Positions 22,183-35,607 of a stretch of DNA of 64,000 nucleotides are shown here, in pieces (position 1 is the stretch's first letter; every line of letters begins with the position of its first letter). The stretch comes from Lineus longissimus. Lineage: Eukaryota; Nemertea; Pilidiophora; Heteronemertea; Lineidae. The notes under the pieces were generated by a model, which was not told the origin of the DNA, did not search any database, and saw only the letters and a list, made by a program, of their open reading frames with translations. The translations under genes and the position numbers were made by a program. The stretch lies in assembly GCF_910592395.1 (NCBI RefSeq), contig NC_088321.1, positions 12,464,001 to 12,528,000 of the forward strand. The letters are read 5' to 3'.

Positions 22183-25100
22183 AAAATTATTTCAGAAAAG
22201 CAAGGGATACAACGTTACAACTTTGTTCCATAGAGGAGGATTCGACTAATTGTGTTAAATTTTATTGGATTCTTCATGAGAATAATTGAACATCAGGAGA
22301 ATATTATGTTGATAGCAGCGTGCTTGTGCAATTTACAAATCATAGTTACATGATAGCTATTTCGAGATTACTATTTCGAGATTAAGAAATGACAAAAGAC
22401 TTGGACAAAATTTATCGATTGCAACGAAGTTTATCAAATACGCGCAGATATCAAGTTTACGTATCTTGGCATTGTCCAAGACATTTATTGATATCATAGT
22501 TTGGGATCTATATAAATAGATATATTTCCGTATTAACATATGAACAGGGGTATGTCCAGTGGGCCCTCAAACACACAAACTTGTCCACAGTGCATAGACG
22601 TTGTACGAGATGTTCTATAAAGCAATTAGTGTATTGCTGACTTGATGAAGAACTAGATGGCGAACCCTAACATATAGATAAAACTACGGTGCAGTTTATT
22701 TTTGTCTAGCATATTCGCATGCTTTATTAAAGACCTAACTTTACTTACAAAATTATCGGATTTCGATCAAATCAAACCTGGTATAATTTTAGTGAGTCAA
22801 TGGAACATGCATTTTGAAGATGTGGGAATCTCATTAACCATCCGGAGGTTACCAGCCCCTCTTTGTAATGTATTAGACTACCTGCGAGATGAAGAGAGGT
22901 CGTTTTGATTAGTTATGTTGAGGCCTGTTAGATTAATTATGGGGCGGAACCCATGCTTAGTAGTACATGGCCAAACAGTTCGAATCGCATTACTGTGCTC
23001 GCATGGCTAAGGGATCTCGAAAATGCCGAAATATATGAGTTTATCAGATTATTGCAACTTGTTCGGAATCCCAGGCATGCCAAATCCGTTCGCTGCCATA
23101 TCGTCCAATTTAAAGGTTTAGAACATTGTCTCAATCAATTAGAAGTACGAAAAACTTACCATCAAGTGTAAAAAAATTCAAAGTCGCCGTACCCGCATAT
23201 AAACGCTTAAATGTGGTCACGTTAATGGTGTACCGTTGTCCACTGTGACACTGTGAACGAGACTATACAAAGGATGTTGTCTAATGATAGTTTTTTAGCG
23301 GTTTTATAAAAGCGATATATAGATCGGACTCTTCAACGTTTCGTACCGCAATAATCTTAGATATGAAGGTTTCCAACGTTTGAAAAAGATTTATGATTTT
23401 TCGCCGGGAAGCCGACAAGAATCGTGCCCCAGCCCGGGCAGGTCGTGATGTTGAGCCGTGAGTCAGATGCCCCGGACTCTGCCGCGCCTCGCGCATCACC
23501 TCGGGCGGGCGGCCCCTACAAGAGTATGAAGACGCAGGAAAGACCGGAAGGTGACTCGGTCAGAGAGCCGAGGCCAAGACAGGGCAGGGCAGTTAGACGA
23601 TAAGCCACGAGTCCATCGCCCCAGACTCTTCTGCATATCGTCCATCAACTCGATCCAGGTCGACCTCCCCGCGTGCCCTCCAAGGGCGTGAAGCCCAGGC
23701 ATGTGCGAGATGGCATAGGCTAGCCTATACAGGTAACGCCGAGCCAAGCACAAAGCAATATATAAAATTAGAATAAACAGCTCAAACCTGATTAATGGCT
23801 TGCAAAATAAAATACTTAAAAATAGTGATTGGCATTGACATACACTGGCTGCAAGCGAAGCTTAGCTCAAATTTATTAGTAATTTTGTCTTAACCAAACT
23901 TGGACTGCAGGAGAGTGTGAGAAGCAAGGATTTAAGGCAGAGCATAATATATTCAACATAGTGCACATTATTGGAAATTGATTGATTTCAAAACTCTTTA
24001 TCTTTTTGTTTCCAACTCAATCAATACGAACATGTCGTAAAACAACGGCTCGTTTGCAAGTGTCACATCAACTCTGGTACTGGCCATGGCCACCTTAGCT
24101 CTTTCGTCGATACCGATTAACCGAGGCCGCAACTTCGACCGGCGGCCTTCTTACTGTTGTGACAGGGGAGTAGATCTTTAATTATGGAGGCACCTTCTTC
24201 TGCCCTGCTCCAAAATGATGGGTTACCAGCCTTAGGCGAAATACTGGAAAGTGGCAGCATCTTAGCCTTCGGGAAAATGATTGGAACTACTTACTTTGAT
24301 CACGACTTGATTTATACCATCGACTCGATAATAAATGATCATTATATTCGTCAAACGTTTTGTTTGAAGAGGCAATTTCTCAGTGGTGGCATGACGAATG
24401 TTCGTGCAAGAGGTATCAATGTGTTGCTAGCGATGTCTAGTTGTGTCTATCAAAATCATAAGTGAACATTTGCGTCGCATCAGTGTACAATACTTACATG
24501 TGTGCCTAAATCAAAGGGGTACTGAAATTGCCACCTGTGGCGAGAATCTACTTTTGCTGCACGGAATTAGTCAATGCGGTATATTATGTACAATGATGTA
24601 CACAAATTGAAAGTGTATATTGTGATTAAGGCTAATATATAACTTCGACACAATGCAAGAACATAACTACACAATGTATCCGTTATACTCTTTGTTTAGT
24701 GTGTACAAGTGGAGTGTCAGCCTTGGTAGTCTGGTGGTAGTTGTCTGTGAGGTCGTTTATAGACGTTTTTCATTCTCAGGCTATTTTAACGATAAACATT
24801 ACAGCACTAAATATTTGCTATCGTTTTGTTTTGAAGAATGAAGGGTGTTTCTTTACGACTAACAGCTGTCCTCTTACGGCAAGTGTATGCATGCCTTTTC
24901 AGCTGCAATCACTACCGGACTACCAGAAACATTGCCTATTTTACCCAAAGCAAGATTGTTGAAACAGATGTTGACTAAATCTCATGCCCAGAAAACGCAA
25001 TAGCGAGATCTTTTTATAAGCGTTTCGTGATAGGTTTTACAAAGAGCATTCATCATACACCATATTGCAACACAGTTGCGACATGCGCGTGCATAGGCAG

Positions 25101-25349
25101 ACGGTCTTCGAAGTTCTGATCAAATTCGTATGATTATCTCTTAGTCAAGACTGAAAAAGAATCTTTCAAGAATCAGTAACGAATGTACATTGAAAATTCG
25201 AAGAATACAGCACAGATACAGCTATACTTGATAACTCTGTAACATTCATTCGAACTTTTGAACCAGGAAGAAAAAACCCATTGTATTGGGATTGGTATTG
25301 TATTGTTACCCCACTCCGATCCAGTGTGAGTTAGGCTTTCAGTTCGACT
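22183..25349. other. Spacer D-E, no gene seen
   Basis: It contains the common 3' flank, a segment with GAACCCATGCTTAGTAGTAC (near 22948), a stretch shared with E, F and I (about 23010-23280), the GC-rich block, and the pre-signal module. A ~93-codon open stretch at 24184-24465 is disrupted by indels in several other units, so I do not call it a gene. Confidence 0.55.
23403..23740. repeat. GC-rich dispersed block, copy 2
   Basis: Very similar to the copy after gene C. Small changes (for example GGGCAGGTCGTGATG for GGGCAGGGTGTGATG) keep both the + and - strand frames open, which is weak evidence at most for coding. Confidence 0.5.
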
Positions 25350-28300
25350 ATGCTCCGCCTACTTACCGTTATACATGTATTACTCCTTCAATCCATCGTC
25401 TGTAGAAGTACTGGAGACACATGTATCAACCACAGAGGTGAGTTGTTTGGAATTATTCAGGTCCCCGTTAATGAAATCAATTCGGCTCAGTCATTCCAGG
25501 GCGCACAAATTAGGCGATTACATCATTCTAAATCCTATATCGGATAGTACGATGAATTCAAATGCTTAAAACAATTATACTTTTGCCGTATTAACAAAGT
25601 GCGTTAGGGTTGCTTGCCTGTCTCAAATCATTTCAGAGGTTGGAGCAAAGAGTTTGGCCAGCAGGTGCCCACTGCCAAATGATTGCGTCATTGGCCGGTG
25701 GTCGCCGTTCTAAAATTTGAATTGGACGCATCACCTCTTTCAAGAAAACTGATTATACAGTTGTAGTTATGATTCATTGGAAAGCACAGCAATCAACTTT
25801 TCACATGCAATATATCATATTGCCTGAGTGGAGTTACTGAGCGCCTCAGGAAGGACCGGCCAATGGGTGAAACACTCACATGGTGGATATGCACTAGTTC
25901 ACGAACTACGACAGAAAGGGCTTCCAGTCTATTAAAAATTTCAACATGAGCATTCATATCTCAGCCCTTTTATGGCTGCGAAAGGCATACTCGTTTAGGC
26001 TCTACTCATCGCCTCGATGGGTAGAGCCTAAACAATAGGTAGAGCCTACTCGAGTATTGTCTGGCTTGGGATCTTATTGGTGAGTGGATCCAATACACAC
26101 TATATATTCTAATAATACCAATGACAGCAGCTGGGATCGTAATTTCAAGATATTGGTGCTAATTTCTACGAAAGCCCAGAAGGCTCATCTGAAATCTGAA
26201 ATTTGAGATCCAATATTAACCAATCAGAGGGAAACTTTCAACATTTCAAAACCAATTAGATGTCGTGTAACATTTTATTCGGTGAATGCAAAACGACCGC
26301 AATCGGCACTGCGTTTATATGCATCAAATCATTGTAAGAAGCTAGATCAGCTCGACTTGCTGATGTCAGGTGATTATTTTACATATACCGTGATGCATTC
26401 TTGACGCAATGATCAGTAGAAAATAGGTCAAATACTGTAGTTTCATGAAAATAACACCACTTCGGGATATTCAAGGCCCGGCCTCTTCTCTCGAGTCTAT
26501 TTACCAGAGGTAACCAATGAGTGACTTCGCTGACCCTTGTGATGGCTCAGCCGAGCTGTCACGGTTACGCTAAACCACTTATTACCGCAGCCCTATTGAT
26601 TCGAAGTGTTGTGGGCCTACTGGTCGATGAGTGCGCATGTGGAATGACGTAAATGGTAAGGCCACTCGCCGACCGTTTATACAGGTTGTCTCATAAAACT
26701 GAAGCACCTTTTAGATTGACCCAAACCCCCCCCCCAAAACAAAAAAAGTCCTTATTGAAACTCTGAAGAAAAATCTACAAATGCTTTATTAGTAAAGCAA
26801 AGTGATATTCAGGCAATGATAGTAGTCACGAAATTCCGAAGAAAAACGAGGAGCACATCCTCTGTTTTTCTCCAAACCTCTTTTTTTATTTAGACTCCCT
26901 AGGCCTACGTGGGAGAAAACAGAATCGAAGTTTCTAGGATTTGTGGTTTTCTTGAGGAATTCTAGGGCCTCTTAGGCCTATAAATGAAGCCCCACTGAGG
27001 GTACCCACATTGCAGACAACCTGTGCGACAATGGATGCTGTAGAGCTGCTGAGAAAACGACGCCGGCGCTGCACCGTGACAGAAAAACTTGCCTACCTGA
27101 GAGACCAGAAGGAGGCACTGGTGAACGGTACGGTGCGCAGTATGAGAGAGTTCGCCGCCCACTATAACATCCCCTGGGAGACGTTTAGAAGGTGGAATCT
27201 CGAGGACCTCGAGCAGAAGCAAGAAGAAGGGCATGGCCGGAAGAAGACGGTGATGGAGCCCCGTGATCCGTTATGGCCACAGGTTGAGGACCAGCTTTAC
27301 CAATGGCTGCAGCAGATGAGAGAGCATCGCCTCGCAGTCTCCGTTCTCGACATTCAAGATAAGGCGTTGGTAGTGTGGCAAAGCTCGTGGAATGAGTTAG
27401 CCCAAGATGTCAGAGAAGGGATTCAGCATTGTCGCCCTCAGCTATGGGATTTCAACGCATCCATAGGCTGGGTGGAGTGCTTGATGAAGAGACGCCACGT
27501 GTCCCTACGGAAGGTGACCAAGAATACAACGACCGTCCCGCTGATGCTGCTACAAGGATCCAGACCTTCCGAGATGCGGTTACTGGGAGCATCGATCGTC
27601 TTGATATACAGATGCGGTTCTTCTTTAACATGGACCAAACCTTTGTCCTGTTTGATATGAGAACCATGTACACGGCCAACACCACGGGGGAGAAGGCCAT
27701 AGACGTCTGATCATCCAGGTCCAATACTAAGTTGGGATGCACCGTCACCCTCTGCATCGCAGCCTCTGGAGCAAAGTTGCCGGCGCACATCACCTTCCCC
27801 AGAAGAGGTTTCGTCCGGGTGTTTGCAGCCCTCCAAGACAACCCACCAGCAGATGTAAAGATTACCCTATCGGAAACTGTTTGGATGAGGGAGGAAACGG
27901 CGCACAAGTGGTTAGATGAAGTCCTATCACCCTACATCACCGACAACGAGACCGACCAGTTCCTGTTAATCGTCGATCATTATCAGGTCCACCGGACAGA
28001 GAACTTCCGGACGAGAGTCCGCGACATGAGAGGCAGCCTGGATTACGTACCTGCTGGTTGCACATCCCTCGTACAACCGTTAGACGTTGCAGTCATGAAG
28101 TCCTTCAAATGTCACGTACGGCGACAATGGAAATCGAGGAAGAAGGACCACACGGACGAAAGAGGAGATTGCCCTCACATCGGCCTGAGAGAGACGTGAC
28201 CAACATCATCAGAGATGCCTTGGATGGTGTTGATGAGGACGTTATCGTCAACTGATTTGAAGCATCGTTTCAACCAAGGCCAATCGAAGCTGGACCACAT

Positions 28301-31300
28301 GCTATCTTGGAGGAAGAAGAGGAGACTGCCGTGGATGGACCAGAGTTCGTGAATGTAGTCGAGGAGGACATTGTGATGGACTTGAATTGACTGTGGGTGT
28401 TGTGAATGATTGTGGGTACGATTCTGAAAGCTGGACAATCTAATAATGTGTATCTTTAGCTTTGAAAAAAAATTGAATCGGGATTTGCATCGTTCTTTTT
28501 TATTCCTTCACTGATCACTTCGGACAAGACTGTACATTTAGAGGAATGTTCGGTTTTGTCTCCAGATATGTGATGGACAACTTATCATTCTTACCAATTT
28601 CGCACTGCGAAGTATCTTTGAAAGCCCGAAGCTGGTAAGGGATGACAAGACCCGAAGACATGCTCCATTACCTCCCTGAGCAGTGCCTCACTTTGAAAGG
28701 GCAGGTCAGTCCCTAAAACCAGCAGAAGCCAATATGTCAGTTGGACTTTTTTCATGGACACCCTGTACACTATCAGCCATTAGCACTGGGACACCCTTTA
28801 CACTACCAATGACGATTAGTTGAAAATGTTCTGGGACACTCAGTACAATGGCCGAAGACCCGATCCCATTATCCCATTCATAGGAGACCTACGAATCGGT
28901 TTCAACAACCCAAACAATAAGGATTGGACTCAAAACTGAAGCATATTGGATATGAGGCCTGGACAACCCTCTCTGGAATCCCAGCCAATGATCGGCCTTC
29001 TCAACAGCTCTGTTCGCCACCCTATGAGTTAGGGGCGGCGACAGCATATGTTAATGAAGTGGTGTTATTTTCATGAAACTACAGTATATTGCATTCTTTC
29101 AAAATGATATTCTTGCTAGTCTGACTAGCTCAAAGAATCGTGCCCATGTCGGGTTATGGCTGCAATTGAATAAAAATGCTTGACTTAATTGAACCACCAG
29201 TTGTCTCTAAATTCACTTTTAAATTTCTCCATTGTCATAACTCAATGTTACACTTGATCTAATTTGCTAAAAGTTTCCAAGCGATTAGGGATTTGGAATT
29301 TCGGGTTTCAGATTCGAGAATTTCGGACTTCGGATTTCGAATTTCAGATGGGCCTCTGAGCTTTCGTAAATTTTAGTAAATCAAGTTGAAGTAATAAAAT
29401 TGACTAAGGCGATTTAAAATGGAAAAATGTTGTGTTCCTTTTCAGACACCAGTGTGTTCTTTCTTAATGGAACTGACAGGAATATAAGGTAACTGCGTCT
29501 GTGGATTCTACATTATTCATAAACTTTGGAAGCAAAACCACTGCATCTTTGTTCCCTTTTATTCCCGCATCCAATATTGTAACACTGCTCAAGAGGGGAG
29601 CTAGCTTCCAGTCTACCGCAATACGATGCTACACAGCCATATAAGACCTACAGTTTGCTTCTTTTCATCACCATTTCCGTCTGCAGTTCCAAGCCATAAG
29701 AATCAGTCGGGTATTAATCGGTCGCTCCACTCTACTTGAGGCTGTTTATGTTTATACATTGGCTGTGGCTCCGTGTACAGACTTTGTCATTTATGGCCAC
29801 GGAATTTCTCCCCAGAAGTTAACATCTGTGTCTTTAAATGCAAAACTTTTCAAGACATTTTAACTCTACGATTTCAAAATCCTCCAGTGTGAAATACGGT
29901 GCAAATTACGCCAAGTCAACTTATTTTGGTGAGGTTCTCTCATTTAATGAATGTGATCATGAGGTTAAGCTGAACATTGATCTTCAGAAAAACGATGTCG
30001 TTTCGTTTGCTCTCTACTTTCGGCAGCGTCACTATAATAGACGATTTGAATCTATAATTTGTATTGTTGCAAGACACTTTGACGTTTGCATCAGTAGCTA
30101 TCATGGTATACAAGTAATGTGTAATAACCGACATCATAAGAATTTGGCGCGAAGAACTGAAACTGGAAAGGCACTCAAGGCGCGTGTTTGGTATTTACTT
30201 GTTGTAACGGTGGACAAAGTAAGAAATATCCATAAGATTTACCTCGACGGAGTAAAACTGGATGCTAGGAAGATTCCAAGATATGTCAGGTTCACATCAA
30301 GTCGCTTTCATTTTCTTGGTCGTCATTTACCCATCCGAGGAGAACACTGCACTTCACAACATTTTATCGGTGCCATGTCGAACCTTAGGATTTTTCCATG
30401 TCTGTTCAATAAACGGGAGGTTCGAAGTATTTATGAGAGCGGTGAGTTAAAAGCTTTTCCAGCCATGAATAATTCATGGAAAAGGCTCACTAAGTCCATA
30501 AAGTCGTCAACGTCTTCGGCGCTGGAGCTCAAAAACATTTGTACAAAACAAATTAAGTCAGTTAAAGTCCGTGGTATTAACTTTAGCTCGGCGTAAATAT
30601 GGTTAAGTTCGCCAAGCTTAACTGAAGCAGGTAAAGAGTTAGTGCCTTCATTTTCACCTATTTGAACTATCACACCCGGGTTTTGTTGATCAGTTGTGTA
30701 AGACAAGTGTAACCAACAATAACGTGGCGTCAACTCCTCCAACACGTTTAATGCAAACGTAAAGTGAACGTGTTGGTGGCTTCTGTTGGAAAACCACAGG
30801 CATGCCAGGCCCTAATAGATAATTTCGCAACCCAACAGTAATGTTAGTGTTCAGCTTTGTCATTCAGTCCTCAGTATTGAAAACACTAGTGTAGGATACC
30901 TTGGACAAGCCGTATTTTGTTACTGGATATTTCCCATCCATTCTTGGTTCAACGCACAACAATAACCAGTATATAGAATTCACATTGGTACCCGAATGAA
31001 GATTTTCTGGCCGAAAATGACAAAAATCAATTCATTCCACCAATGTACATCAATGCAAACTTACGAATAAAGACCTTCAACATGGCAGCACGTTCTCAGT
31101 TCCGTGTGGCACGGCTTTGTGATACAGTCATTCAGTCACAGCCAATCAGATTGTGGGTATTTTTACATATCACTCACCGAATCCTCATTTCTCATTGTCA
31201 TTCCAGTTAAATATGAGAGTAAGTATGGCACGCATTCTCAAAAACTATCCTAAAGGGATTTTATCCAAACATTCTGACTGCGAATGTTGTCTCTTTAAAA

Positions 31301-31705
31301 CGGACTGGTTTCAGACCGACAGTTTTAGTTTGAGGTACTTCAGAGTTATAGAAGTTGTTCCTTGCTGTCGAGTATGTCGGTATTGACGTCTCTTCACACA
31401 CCACTCAGGTGGAGTGATCAGTATGTGAATTCGACATTGATATTCATTATACCTCGATTTATCCGCCCGTGGTTTTGTAAGAAATGTTAACTATAAACCC
31501 TTGTCGTATAGAAAACCGACTGATGTTCATAAAGGAAGACGGCGACTCTGACTCCATTGACGAAACATCTTATAACAGAGGACCTGTCCGTTCAAAGATC
31601 CAATGCAGCTTGTACTGTTATGACAATGACACACGCAATGAGACCTGTAAAGCCTTTAGCTTTAATATCAACACAAACTGTTGTGAAATTTTACAAGATA
31701 TGTAA
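25350..31705 (+). CDS. Unit E: secreted LamG-PAN protein, four exons, pogo in intron 1
   Basis: Exons: 25350-25437, 29446-29488, 29888-30441, 31512-31705; 879 nt, 292 residues. The leader is MLRLLTVIHVLLLQSIVC. Intron 1 is 4.0 kb because a pogo-like element lies inside it; without it the intron is ~1.36 kb like the others. Splice sites around the insertion are unchanged, so the gene may still be expressed. The LamG exon closely matches unit A (IRGEHCTSQHFIG, SSRFHFLG) and has WYLLVV and a Phe in CLFNKREV. The PAN-like exon has CYDNDTRNETCKAF. Of all units, E gives one of the clearest retained-intron frames after the LamG donor (to a TAA at 30594-30596). Confidence 0.73.
25993..26033. repeat. 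Short hairpin from local inverted duplication
   Basis: GTTTAGGCTCTACTCATCG (25993-26011) is followed after CCT by CGATGGGTAGAGCCTAAAC (26015-26033), giving a 19-bp stem with one non-Watson-Crick pair. Other units have only one arm here, so it arose by a local inverted duplication in unit E. Confidence 0.8.
26435..29084 (+). mobile_element. Pogo-like (Tc1/mariner superfamily) DNA transposon, copy 1
   Basis: A 2650-bp element with perfect 29-bp terminal inverted repeats (26435-26463 and 29056-29084, starting CTGTAGTTTCATGAAAATAA) is flanked by TA on both sides (26433-26434 and 29085-29086). The empty site is visible in other units as CAAATATATTGCATTC, so boundaries and TA duplication are well supported. 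TA duplication and a DDE transposase with a QPLD motif are diagnostic of Tc1/mariner-pogo elements. It sits in intron 1 of gene E in the same orientation as the gene. Confidence 0.92.
27031..28390 (+). pseudogene. Pogo-like transposase, inactivated (copy 1)
   Basis: Translation starts at ATG 27031 (MDAVELLRKRRRRCTVTEKL). The N-terminus has a basic helix-turn-helix region (REFAAHYNIPWETFRRW) and a second CENP-B-type HTH (FNASIGWVECLMKRRHVSLR). The DDE_1 domain shows NMDQT (Asp at 27633), LLIVDHYQVHR (Asp at 27975) and TSLVQPLD (Asp at 28083): a DD35D spacing. The frame is broken: it moves to a second frame at about 27520-27560, meets TGA at 27708-27710, shifts again at about 28140-28200, and meets TGA at 28253-28255 before the acidic tail ends at 28388-28390. 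All catalytic residues survive, but no full-length protein can be made without recoding. An intron is not an obvious explanation for the breaks. Confidence 0.85.
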
Positions 31706-34700
31706 AAAATCATTTCAGAAGAGCAAGGGATACAACGTTACAACTTTGTTCCATAGAGGAGGATTCGACTAATTGTGTTAAATTTTATTGGATTTTTCGT
31801 GAGAATAATTGAACACTAGGAGAATATTATGTTGATAGCAGCGTGCTTGTGCAATTTACAGATCATAGTTACATGGTAGCTATTTTGAGATTTCTATTTC
31901 GAGATTTAATGACAAAAGACTTGGACAACATTTATCGATTGCAACGAAGTTTAACAGATACGCGCAGATATCAAGTTTACGCATCTTGGCATTGTTCAAG
32001 TCATTTATTGATATTGTAGGTTTGCATCTATAAACCTGTGTGTTTTTCCGTATTGACATATGATCAGGGGTATGTCCAGTGGGCCCTCAAACACACACAC
32101 TCTTGCACAGTGCATAGACGCTGTACGAGATGTTCTATAAACCAAGTGTATTGCTGACTTGCTAGGGAACAAAATGACGAACCCGAACATATACAAAAAG
32201 AACTTTGCAAAATCATTTGGATGAGGCAACACCCGAGTTTATTCGGAAGGATGACCAGATTTATGTGTAAATATAAATATGTCTTTGCAAAATCCGATAT
32301 CCAGTTCGGTTTCAAATCCAATTTGGGGGATTTGGATTTGCATTTTCTGTTGTGAATGTTATGTTGTGGCCTGTTGATTGATTATGGGGCGGAACCCATG
32401 CTTAGTAGTGCATGGCCAAACAGTTAGCACAGCATTACTGTGCTCACATGGCTTAGAGGAGACAATACAGTATATACACGAAAATGAACAGGCGACTAGA
32501 ACGGAAATCGACGTACATTGAACCATAACTACCATTCAAATCACAGATTGGTTCTCATTTTTCAGAGTGCAACTTGATCATCCAGTTGACAATTCAGGTA
32601 GAAATAACATTATTTTTCCAAAGCAAAAATCGTTTAAACGGATTTTCTATTTTAGTTGTGGTCGGTTGTTGATGGAGCGCACCGAGTCGTTTTTAATGGC
32701 CGTACGTTTTGCATTTATCGCCATATGTACCTAATTATCTCACGAATCGAAATTGTGTTTGATAACTACATATGTACTACTAAAGTAAGAGAAGCCGAGG
32801 GCCTGACGATTCCTCGATTATCAAAGAGGGCCTTAATGTTCTCTGGATACTGTAATATTCAAGCTTTTCAAAGGGATATCGAAAATGCCGAATTACAAGA
32901 GTTTGTCGGATCATTGCAACTTCTTTGGAATCCCAGGAATGCCGAATCTGTTCGCCGACATATCATCCCATTTACAGGTTTAAAATATTGTCTCAATCAA
33001 TTAGAAGTACGAAAAACTTACCATCAAGTGTAAACAAATTCGAAGTCGCCGTATCCGCATATAAACGCTGAAATGTGGTCACGTTAATGGTGTACCGTTG
33101 TCCACTGTGACACTGTAAAAGAGACTATACAAAGGATGTTGTCTACCGCTATAATCTTAGATATAAAGGTTTCCAGCGTTTGAAAAAAAATTATGATTTT
33201 TCGCCGGGAAGCCGACACGAATCGTGCCCCAGCCCGGGCAGGGCGTGATGTTGAGCCGTGAGTCAGATGCCCCGGACTCTACCGCGCCTCGCGCATCACC
33301 TCGGGCGGGCTGTCCCTACAAGAGCATGAAGACGCAGGAAAGACCGGAAGATGACTCGGTCTGAGAGCCGAGGCCAAGACAGGGCAGGGCAGTTAGACAA
33401 TAAGCCACGAGTCCATCGCCCCAGACTCTTCGGCATATCGTCCATCCACTCGATCCAGGTTGACCTTCCCGCTTGCCCTCCAAGGGCGTGAAGCCCAGGC
33501 ATGTGCGAGACGGTATAGGCTAGCCTATACAGGTAACGCCGAGCCAAGCACAAAGCAATGTCTAAAATTAGAATAAACAGCTCACATCTGATTAATGGCT
33601 TGTGAAATAAAATACTTAAAAATAGTGATTGGCATTGACATACACTGGCTGCAAGAGAAGCTTAGCTCAAATTTATTAGTAATTTTGTCTTAACCAAACT
33701 TGGACTGCAGGAGAGTGTGAGAAGGAAGGATTTAAGGCAGAACATAAGACATTCAAAATAGAGTACATATTGGAAATTGATAGATTGCGAAACTCTTTAT
33801 CTTTTTGCTTCCAACTCAATCAATACGAACAATGGTTTCATTGATACGACCATGCGTGAATACAGTTAATGAGTTTTGAACTATTTCACTGCGTGTTTTA
33901 TCCGTGTTCAAGAATGCTCTTTCTCTCGTGCTCCATCCTCGTTTGCAAGTGTCACATCAACTCTGGTACAACTGGTCATGGCCACCTTAGCTCTTTCGTC
34001 GATACCGATTAACCGAGGGCGCAAATTCGACCGGTGGCCCTCTTACTGTTGTAACATGGGAGTATATCTTTAATTACGGAGGCATCTTCTTCTGCGCTGC
34101 TCCAAAATAATGGGTTGCCAGCCTTAGGCGAAATACCGGAAAGTGGCAGCATATTGGCCTGCGGGAAAAGGATTGGAACTACAATGTACCTACTTTGATC
34201 ACGACTTGATTTATACCATTGATTCGATAATAAATGATTATTGTATTCGTCAAACGTTTTGTTTGACGAATGTTCGTGCAAGAGGTATCAATGTGTTGCT
34301 AGCGATGTCCAGTATGTTGTGTCTATCAAAATTATAAGTGAACATTTGCGTCGCAGCAGTGTAGAATGCTCACATACATGCCTAAACCAAAGGGGTAATG
34401 AAATTGCCACCTGTTGCGAGAATTTACTTTTGCTGCACGGAATTAGTCAACGCGGTATATTATGTACAATGATGTAAACACATTGAAAGTGTATGTCGGG
34501 ATTAAAGCTAATATATAACTTCGACACAATGCAATAATATAACTACACAATGTATCCGTTAAACCCTTTGCGTAGTGTGTACAAGTGGAGTGTCAGCCTT
34601 GGTAGTCTGGCAGTAGTTGTCTGTGAGGTCGTTTATGGACGTTTTTCATTCTCAGGCTATTTTAACGATAAACATTACAGCACTAAATATTTGCTATCGT

Positions 34701-35607
34701 TTTGTTTTGAAGAATGAAGGGTTTTTCTTTACGACTAACAGCTGTCCTCCTACGGCAAGTGTATGCATGCCTTTTCAGCTGCAATCACTACTGGACCACC
34801 AGAAACGTTGCCTATTTTACCCCAAGCAAGATAGTTGAAACAGATATTATTGACTAAAGGTCATGCTTAGAAAACGCAATAGCGAGTTCTGGACTAAGTG
34901 TTGGTGTGTTGATGAGCAACGCCCTTTCACGCCTTCCACGAAAACATCATTCGATTTTTTTTACACGCCATGAATTATTAGTGTCTGTAGCTACATCAAG
35001 CTTTAAAGAGATCCTGTCGAGGCACAAAATTGTTATTTAGACCACCTGAACGTCGTAAAAATAACTAAATTGGTGATTACCTCTTATGCAGTTCACGGAC
35101 TGGAGTCAGTTATGCATGCTATGTTACCCAGATGGCAAGCTCTCATAATCACCTGCCTGAGGGGAACTCGAAACTGCCAAGATTTATCAATGGAAGGTTA
35201 TTCGCCCGCCTTAGGTTTTAACAGGGCCGTTCAGAACTACCTATTTTTATAAGCGTTTCGTGGTAGGTTTTTTTTAAGAAAATTGTAAATGCGCCTTACA
35301 AAGAGCATTCAGACGCCATTGCAACACAGTTGCGACATGCGCGTGCATGCTAGGCAGACGGTCCTCGAAGCTCTGATCAAATTCGTATGATTATCTCTTA
35401 GTCAAGATTGAAAAAGAATCTTTCAAGAATCGAGTAACGAATGTACATTGAAAATTCGAAGAATACAGCACAGATACAGCTATACTTGATAACTCTGTAA
35501 CATTCATTCGAACTTCTGAACGAGGTAGAAAAAACCCATTGTATTGGGATTGGTATTGTATTGTTAACCCACTCCGATCCAGTGTGAGTTAGGCTTTCAG
35601 TTCGACG
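31706..35607. other. Spacer E-F, no gene seen
   Basis: It contains the common 3' flank, a stretch around 32656-33033 that is open for 125 codons here but frameshifted in units F and I (hence not called), the GC-rich block, and the D/F-type pre-signal module. Compared with unit D there are 110 extra bases at 34899-35008, bounded by AAG on both sides, which points to a microhomology deletion in D. Confidence 0.55.
33203..33541. repeat. GC-rich dispersed block, copy 3
   Basis: Same block as after genes C and D. Its left flank is shortened: the TAATGATAGTTTTTTAGCGG segment that precedes the block after genes D and I is missing here. Confidence 0.5.

Larger units (their letters stand above)
26161..29376. 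repeat. Intronic inverted-repeat element, unit E, split by pogo
   Basis: The left arm is near 26163-26210 and the right arm near 29315-29370. The two halves are separated by the 2650-bp pogo-like element. Confidence 0.5.

Noticed and set aside
24184-24465. A 93-codon frame in the spacer (similar at 3526-3756)
   Set aside because: Equivalent positions near 10140, 34140 and 48030 carry frameshifts or stops, and there is no conserved start codon or splice context.
27708-27710. In-frame TGA of the pogo transposase as a selenocysteine codon
   Set aside because: The same frame has shifts on both sides and a second TGA, and no SECIS-like structure was recognised; ordinary decay is simpler.
32656-33033. 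A 125-codon frame in spacer E-F
   Set aside because: The homologous stretches in units F (near 40300) and I (near 63350) are frameshifted or stopped, so coding is not supported.
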